From PALSA-894 sp963734185 (GTDB taxonomy: Bacteria; Pseudomonadota; Alphaproteobacteria; Rhizobiales; Xanthobacteraceae), in assembly GCA_963734185.1 (NCBI GenBank), contig CAVTGA010000002.1, positions 2,356,001 through 2,420,000 of the forward strand: a stretch of 64,000 nucleotides of DNA, in the 5' to 3' direction. A program made the position numbers and the translations under genes. Below the pieces are notes generated by a model. That model searched no databases. It worked only from the letters and a program-made list of their open reading frames with translations, and was not told the DNA's origin. Positions within the stretch are counted from its first letter, which is position 1. Each line of letters begins with the position of its first letter. This document shows, piece by piece, positions 58,990-64,000 of the stretch.

Positions 58990-61650
58990 ATGGACGATCT
59001 GCTGCGCGAATTCCTGACCGAGACCTACGAGAGCCTGGACGTCGTCGACGTCGAGCTCGTGCGCTTCGAGCAGGAACCGAACAACGCCAAGATCCTCGAC
59101 AACATTTTCCGCCTCGTCCACACCATCAAGGGGACCTGCGGATTCCTCGGCTTGCCGCGCCTTGAGGCGCTGGCGCACGCGGCCGAGACCCTGATGGGCA
59201 AGTTCCGCGACGGGATGCCGGTGACCGGCGAAGCCGTCACGCTCATTCTCTCGACCATCGACCGCTTGAAGGAAGTGCTCGGCGGGCTCGAACAGAATCA
59301 AGCCGAGCCCGAGGGCTCGGACGGCGACCTGATCGGCGACCTCGAACGCATGGCGGTGGAAGGCACTGTGCCTGCCGCGCCGAAGCCGGAGGCGAAGGCG
59401 GTGACCGGCACGCTGGTGGCGCAGACGCTGGAGCGTCCGCTGCGTCCGGGCGAAGTCTCGCTCGACGAGCTCGAGCGCGCCTTCCGCGACACCGTCGTCG
59501 AAGCTGCCCCCGCGAAAGCGGAATCTCCGCCCGCGAATGCCGAGGCGAAGCCGAAGCCGGCCAAGGCCGAGCGCAAGCCGAGCGAGGGCGAAGAGGAGAA
59601 GGCTGACTCAAAAGTCGCCAACCAGTCGATCCGCGTCAACGTCGAGACCTTGGAAAACCTGATGACCATGGTCTCGGAGCTGGTGCTGACCCGCAACCAG
59701 CTGCTCGAGATCGTGCGCCGGCACGAGGAGTCGGAGTTCAAGGTCCCGCTGCAGCGCCTTTCCAACGTCACCGCCGAGCTGCAGGAAGGCGTCATGAAGA
59801 CGCGCATGCAGCCGATCGGCAATGCGTGGCAGAAGCTGCCGCGCATCGTGCGCGATCTCGCGACCGAGCTCGAGAAGGATATCGAGCTGGAGATGCACGG
59901 CGCCGACACCGAGCTCGACCGGCAGGTGCTCGACCTGATCAAGGATCCGCTCACCCACATGGTGCGCAACTCCGCCGACCACGGATTGGAGACGACCGAG
60001 GAGCGGCGCGCCGCCAACAAGCCGGAGAAGGGGACGATCCGGCTCTCGGCCTATCACGAGGGCGGTCACATCATCATCGACATCTCCGACGACGGGCGCG
60101 GGCTGAATACCGCGAAGATCAAGGCCAAGGCGGTGGCCAACGGGCTCGCCTCCGAGGCCGAGGTCGACAAGATGACCGAGGCGCAGGTGCACAAGTTCAT
60201 CTTCGCGGCCGGCTTCTCGACCGCCGCCAAGGTGACCAGCGTGTCCGGCCGCGGCGTCGGTATGGACGTGGTGCGCAACAACATCGACCAGATCGGCGGC
60301 ACCATCGACGTGAAGTCGGTGTTCGGCGAAGGCTCGAGCTTCCTCATCAAGATCCCGCTCACGCTCGCCATCGTCTCGGCGCTGATCGTCGAGGCCGGCG
60401 GCGACCGCTTCGCCATCCCGCAGCTCGCGGTGGTCGAACTGGTGCGCGCGCAGAGCAATTCGGAGCACCGCATCGAGCGCATCAAGGACGCGCCGGTCCT
60501 GCGCCTGCGCAACAAGCTGCTGCCGCTGATCCACCTCACCAAGCTGCTGCAGATGGCGGACGGCGCCGACAGCGAGCCCGAGAACGGCTTCATCGTGGTG
60601 ACCCAGGTCGGCAACCAGACCTTCGGCATCGTGGTCGACGGCGTGTTCCACACCGAGGAAATCGTGGTCAAGCCGATGTCGACCAAGCTGCGTCACATCG
60701 CGATGTTCTCCGGCAACACCATCCTCGGCGACGGCGCGGTGATCATGATCATCGACCCCAACGGCATCGCGCAGACGGTCGGCTCGTCGGTCAGCGCGGT
60801 CGACGAGGACAGCGAGGCGCAGCGCAACGCGGCGCTCGAGAAGACCACCTCGCTGCTCGTGTTCCGCGCCGGGTCGCCCGAGCCGAAGGCGGTCCCGCTC
60901 TCGCTCGTCACGCGCCTGGAGGAGATCGACGCGCGCAAGATCGAGCGGTCGAACGGCCGGCACCTGGTGCAGTACCGCGGCTCGCTCATGCCGCTGGTGC
61001 GCGTCAGCGAGGCCGTGCGCATCCGAACCGAAGGCGCGCAGCCGATGCTGGTGTTCTCCGACTCCGGGCGCTCGATGGGCCTGGTGGTCGACGAGATCAT
61101 CGACATCGTCGAGGACCGGCTCGACATCCAGGTCGGCAGCGACACGCCCGGCATCCTCGGCTCGGCGGTGGTCAAGGGCCAGGCGACCGAGATCGTCGAC
61201 GTCGGACATTTCCTGCCGATGGCGTTCGAGGATTGGTTCCGCCGCAAGGAAATGCAGGCCGAGGCGCTGACCCGGCCGCTGCTGTTGGTCGACGATTCGC
61301 ACTTCTTCCGCAACATGCTCACTCCGGTGCTCAAGGCCGCCGGATACGACGTCACCACCGCCGCCGGCGCCGACGAAGCGCTCGTGCTGCTGAAGAAGGG
61401 CCAGCGCTTCGACGTCGTCGTCTCGGACATCGAGATGCCGGGCATGAACGGATTCGATCTCGCCGAGGCGATCCGCGCCGACGCGCGCACCGCACGGATC
61501 CCGATCATCGCACTGTCCTCGGTGACGTCGCCGGCGGCAGTCGAACGCGGGCGGGCGGCCGGCTTCGACGATTTCGTCGCCAAGTTCGACCGCCAGGGCC
61601 TGATCGCGGCGCTGAAGGACACCGGCGTCGAGTGGGACGAGGCGGCGTGA
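58990..61650 (+). CDS. cheA: Chemotaxis histidine kinase CheA with C-terminal receiver domain
   Basis: An 886-residue hybrid CheA. The Hpt domain has phospho-accepting His44 (HTIKGTCGF). An Ala/Glu/Lys-rich linker (about 110-215) leads to the dimerisation helix (about 220-280). The HATPase part contains NSADHG (N box), DDGRGL (G1) and GRGVGMDVV (G2). Two CheW-like regions follow (about 465-740), and a receiver domain at 770-886 carries the phosphorylation Asp in VVSDIEMPG. It autophosphorylates and passes phosphate to CheY and CheB, with the receiver perhaps as a phosphate sink. ATG 58990 has only a weak ribosome site. The genes cheW, cheY, cheB and cheR follow. Confidence 0.93.
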   Translation: MDDLLREFLTETYESLDVVDVELVRFEQEPNNAKILDNIFRLVHTIKGTCGFLGLPRLEALAHAAETLMGKFRDGMPVTGEAVTLILSTIDRLKEVLGGLEQNQAEPEGSDGDLIGDLERMAVEGTVPAAPKPEAKAVTGTLVAQTLERPLRPGEVSLDELERAFRDTVVEAAPAKAESPPANAEAKPKPAKAERKPSEGEEEKADSKVANQSIRVNVETLENLMTMVSELVLTRNQLLEIVRRHEESEFKVPLQRLSNVTAELQEGVMKTRMQPIGNAWQKLPRIVRDLATELEKDIELEMHGADTELDRQVLDLIKDPLTHMVRNSADHGLETTEERRAANKPEKGTIRLSAYHEGGHIIIDISDDGRGLNTAKIKAKAVANGLASEAEVDKMTEAQVHKFIFAAGFSTAAKVTSVSGRGVGMDVVRNNIDQIGGTIDVKSVFGEGSSFLIKIPLTLAIVSALIVEAGGDRFAIPQLAVVELVRAQSNSEHRIERIKDAPVLRLRNKLLPLIHLTKLLQMADGADSEPENGFIVVTQVGNQTFGIVVDGVFHTEEIVVKPMSTKLRHIAMFSGNTILGDGAVIMIIDPNGIAQTVGSSVSAVDEDSEAQRNAALEKTTSLLVFRAGSPEPKAVPLSLVTRLEEIDARKIERSNGRHLVQYRGSLMPLVRVSEAVRIRTEGAQPMLVFSDSGRSMGLVVDEIIDIVEDRLDIQVGSDTPGILGSAVVKGQATEIVDVGHFLPMAFEDWFRRKEMQAEALTRPLLLVDDSHFFRNMLTPVLKAAGYDVTTAAGADEALVLLKKGQRFDVVVSDIEMPGMNGFDLAEAIRADARTARIPIIALSSVTSPAAVERGRAAGFDDFVAKFDRQGLIAALKDTGVEWDEAA

Positions 61651-61660
61651 GGAAACGAGC

Positions 61661-62131
61661 ATGAGCGCCAACGTCGCAGCGCACGGCGAGCACGTCACCG
61701 AATACGTCACCGTGCTGATCGGCGGCCAGCTGTTCGGCCTGCCGATCTCGCGCGTGCAGGACGTGTTCATGCCCGAACGCCTGACGCGGGTGCCGCTTTC
61801 GGCGCCCGAGATCGCCGGCGTGCTCAATCTGCGCGGCCGCATCGTGACCGCGCTCGACATGCGGCGCCGGCTCGATCTGCCGCCGCGTGACGATGCCCGT
61901 CCGCCGATGGCGGTCGGCATCGAGCTCAAAGGCGAATCCTATGGACTGCTGATCGATACCGTCGGCGAGGTGATGAAGCTTGCCGACGCAAGCCGCGAGT
62001 CGAACCCGGTCAATCTCGATGCGCGGCTGGCGAGCGTATCCGCCGGCGTGCATCGGCTCGACGGGCAACTGCTCGTGATTCTCGACGTCGACCGCGTGCT
62101 CGACATGGCGACCGAAGCTATGGCCGCGTGA
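61661..62131 (+). CDS. cheW: Chemotaxis coupling protein CheW
   Basis: A 156-residue CheW. It has two five-strand SH3-like lobes, the opening EYVTVLIGGQLFGLPISRVQ, and the INLRGR-like VLNLRGRIVTALDMRRRL segment that contacts CheA and receptors. It links chemoreceptors to CheA. It starts ten bases after the cheA stop, so it is co-transcribed. Confidence 0.92.
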   Translation: MSANVAAHGEHVTEYVTVLIGGQLFGLPISRVQDVFMPERLTRVPLSAPEIAGVLNLRGRIVTALDMRRRLDLPPRDDARPPMAVGIELKGESYGLLIDTVGEVMKLADASRESNPVNLDARLASVSAGVHRLDGQLLVILDVDRVLDMATEAMAA

Positions 62132-62196
62132 CGCCAAGCGGAAACTGGTCTGCGGCCGGGTCGATGGACGCCGGCGCACGAACGAGGTGACTTACG

Positions 62197-62562
<366 letters not shown>

Positions 62563-62615
62563 GGCCCGCCTGAAGCCGTCGCGTCGCGTAGCGTCAGTTC
62601 CAAAGTAGTGCGTAC

Positions 62616-63755
62616 ATGAGTGTTGCCGTCACCGTTGCGCCTGCGTCCGCCGCCGCGCGGCTGCCCGATCCCATCCGCGTGATGATCGTGGATGATTCGG
62701 TGGTGGTGCGCGGCCTGGTCGCGCGCTGGATCGAGGAGGAGGCGGACCTCAAGGTCGTCGCCTCTGTACGCACCGGGCGCGACGCCGTCGAACAGCTGCT
62801 GCGCGCCGATCCGCATGTCGTGCTGCTCGACATCGAGATGCCGGACCTCGACGGGATCTCGGCGCTGCCGCTGCTGCTGGCGAAGAAGCGCGACCTCGTC
62901 GTCATCATGGCCTCGACGCTGACGCGGCGTAATGCCGAGATAAGCCTGAAGGCGCTCTCGCTCGGCGCCGCCGACTACATCCCGAAGCCGGCGAGCAACC
63001 GCGAAGTCACGACCTCGGCGGACTTCCGGCGCGAACTGGTCGAAAAGGTCCGCCAGCTTGGCCGGCGCCGCCGCGCCGGCGCGACCGCACGCGCGCGGCC
63101 TGCCGCCGCGGCGGCTGCCGCAGCGCCTGCTGCCGCGGCGCCGATCCGCCTGCTTCCGTTCGCGCCGACGCCGCCGCGCGTCCTGCTGGTCGGTTCATCG
63201 ACCGGCGGACCGCAGGCGCTGACCGCGCTCATGAGCCGCCTCGGACCCGTGGCGGAGCGGTTTCCCGTGCTGATCACCCAGCACATGCCGCCGACCTTCA
63301 CCACCATCCTGGCCGAGCATCTCGCGCGCGCAAGCGGCCGGCCGGCGCACGAACCGGCCGACGGCGAGCCGATCCAGGCCGGCACCATCTACCTCGCGCC
63401 CGGGGGGCGCCACATGCGCATCGAGCGCCGCAACGGGGCGGCTGCGATCGCCCTCGACGACGGGCCGCAGGTCAATTTCTGCAAGCCGGCGGTCGATCCG
63501 CTGTTCGCGAGCGGGGCGGCGGTCTACGGCGGCGGGGTGTTCGCCGTGATCCTCACCGGCATGGGCCATGACGGCACCCACGGCGCCGAGGCCGTGGTCG
63601 CGTCCGGCGGCAACGTGATCGCGCAGGACGAGGCGACCAGCGTGGTGTGGGGCATGCCGGGCTCGGCCGCGCACGCCGGCGTGTGCGCCGCCGTGCTGCC
63701 GCTCGACCAGATCGCGCCCCGGATCGTACGCCAGTTCATAGGAGAGAAGTCGTGA
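62616..63755 (+). CDS. cheB: Chemotaxis protein-glutamate methylesterase CheB
   Basis: A 379-residue CheB. The receiver has VDDSVV and Asp in LLDIEMP. An Ala/Arg-rich linker is followed by the esterase domain with catalytic Ser in SSTGGPQ, His in TQHMPP and Asp in GMGHDGTHG. It removes receptor methyl groups and deamidates glutamines on phosphorylation. Its stop overlaps the cheR start by GTGA. Confidence 0.93.
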   Translation: MSVAVTVAPASAAARLPDPIRVMIVDDSVVVRGLVARWIEEEADLKVVASVRTGRDAVEQLLRADPHVVLLDIEMPDLDGISALPLLLAKKRDLVVIMASTLTRRNAEISLKALSLGAADYIPKPASNREVTTSADFRRELVEKVRQLGRRRRAGATARARPAAAAAAAAPAAAAPIRLLPFAPTPPRVLLVGSSTGGPQALTALMSRLGPVAERFPVLITQHMPPTFTTILAEHLARASGRPAHEPADGEPIQAGTIYLAPGGRHMRIERRNGAAAIALDDGPQVNFCKPAVDPLFASGAAVYGGGVFAVILTGMGHDGTHGAEAVVASGGNVIAQDEATSVVWGMPGSAAHAGVCAAVLPLDQIAPRIVRQFIGEKS

Positions 63756-64000
63756 CGCCGCTCGACTACGACTATCTCCGCAAGCTGCTCAAGGAGCGCT
63801 CCGGCCTCGTGCTATCGGCCGACAAGCAGTACCTGGTCGAAAGCCGGCTCGCGCCGGTCGCGCGCAAGGCCGGGCTCGCGGGCCTGAGCGATCTCGTGCT
63901 CAAGCTCAAGGCCGGCAACGAGCGCCTGACCGTCGACGTGGTCGAGGCGATGACCACCAACGAGTCGTTCTTCTTCCGCGACAAGATCCCGTTCGAGCAC
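63752..64000 (+). CDS. cheR: Chemotaxis protein methyltransferase CheR (5' part; cut by right edge)
   Basis: The first 83 codons of CheR. The N-terminal helical domain (DYDYLRKLLKERSGLVL, then the KQYLVESRLAPVAR helix) and the start of the catalytic domain (TTNESFFFRDK) are present. The SAM-binding part lies beyond the window. GTG 63752 is coupled to cheB (GTGA). It methylates glutamates of chemoreceptors, opposing CheB. Confidence 0.92.
   Translation, partial: MTPLDYDYLRKLLKERSGLVLSADKQYLVESRLAPVARKAGLAGLSDLVLKLKAGNERLTVDVVEAMTTNESFFFRDKIPFEH

Noticed and set aside
59608..61929. 773-codon minus-strand frame opposite cheA and cheW
   Set aside because: Antisense shadow of a GC-rich gene; no domain, low-complexity Asp/His/Arg composition.

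Overview
The window is GC-rich chromosomal DNA of an alphaproteobacterium, most likely a Bradyrhizobium/Rhodopseudomonas/Pseudolabrys-type member of the Hyphomicrobiales. The grounds are: ChpT histidine phosphotransferase, an EipA (DUF1134) protein, two candidate EcfG-type stress promoters, a hybrid CheA with a receiver domain, tripartite-tricarboxylate (Bug) receptors, and many dispersed intergenic palindromes of the kind that fill these genomes. No ribosomal marker is present, so the genus is inferred.

Layout. (1) 1-1630: RluD-type pseudouridine synthase (runs off the left edge), a divergent membrane protein and tRNA-Glu(CTC). (2) 1630-10330: an accessory, visibly AT-richer island beside the tRNA, with an HTH regulator, a TIR-domain protein facing a membrane-anchored protein, a DUF2513 gene, a broken gene, a PIN toxin/excisionase-type antitoxin pair and a large primase-helicase-nuclease of the TOTE conflict type. 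No integrase is seen. (3) 10358-15664: lytic transglycosylase and a peptidoglycan amino-sugar recycling set (nagA, SIS deaminase, BadF-type sugar kinase, divergent murQ). (4) 15788-16535: three tiny membrane or secreted genes, two of them behind divergent EcfG-like promoters. (5) 16647-25077: a Dpp/Opp-type ABC importer flanked by two amidohydrolases, probably one catabolic operon. (6) 25267-30437: surface-sugar genes (frameshifted acyltransferase, DegT aminotransferase, GNAT, GT2) and a Fic protein behind an array of direct repeats. (7) 30470-42758: aromatic/carboxylic acid catabolism (dihydroxyphthalate-decarboxylase-like protein, HpcH aldolase, LigJ-like hydratase, two Bug receptors, extradiol-dioxygenase-like protein, quinone oxidoreductase), an IS110/IS1111-type insertion, and a UGSC-family selenoprotein gene with an in-frame UGA and a SECIS-like hairpin. 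(8) 42920-49826: a two-partner secretion locus whose exoprotein carries a C-terminal subtilase domain, interrupted by a frameshift. (9) 50135-58790: metallo-beta-lactamase hydrolase, DUF2927 and coiled-coil envelope proteins, EipA, YHS protein, CysQ, ChpT, a ParB-like gene with a premature stop and three XRE regulators. (10) 58990-64000: cheA-cheW-cheY-cheB-cheR (cheR cut by the right edge).

The strongest points for follow-up are the UGSC selenoprotein (38060-38580), the TOTE/TIR/toxin island, the secreted subtilase fusion, the repeat array upstream of fic, and the way dispersed palindromes supply stop codons to neighbouring genes. Three frameshifts and two in-frame stops occur in otherwise intact genes; some may be assembly errors.
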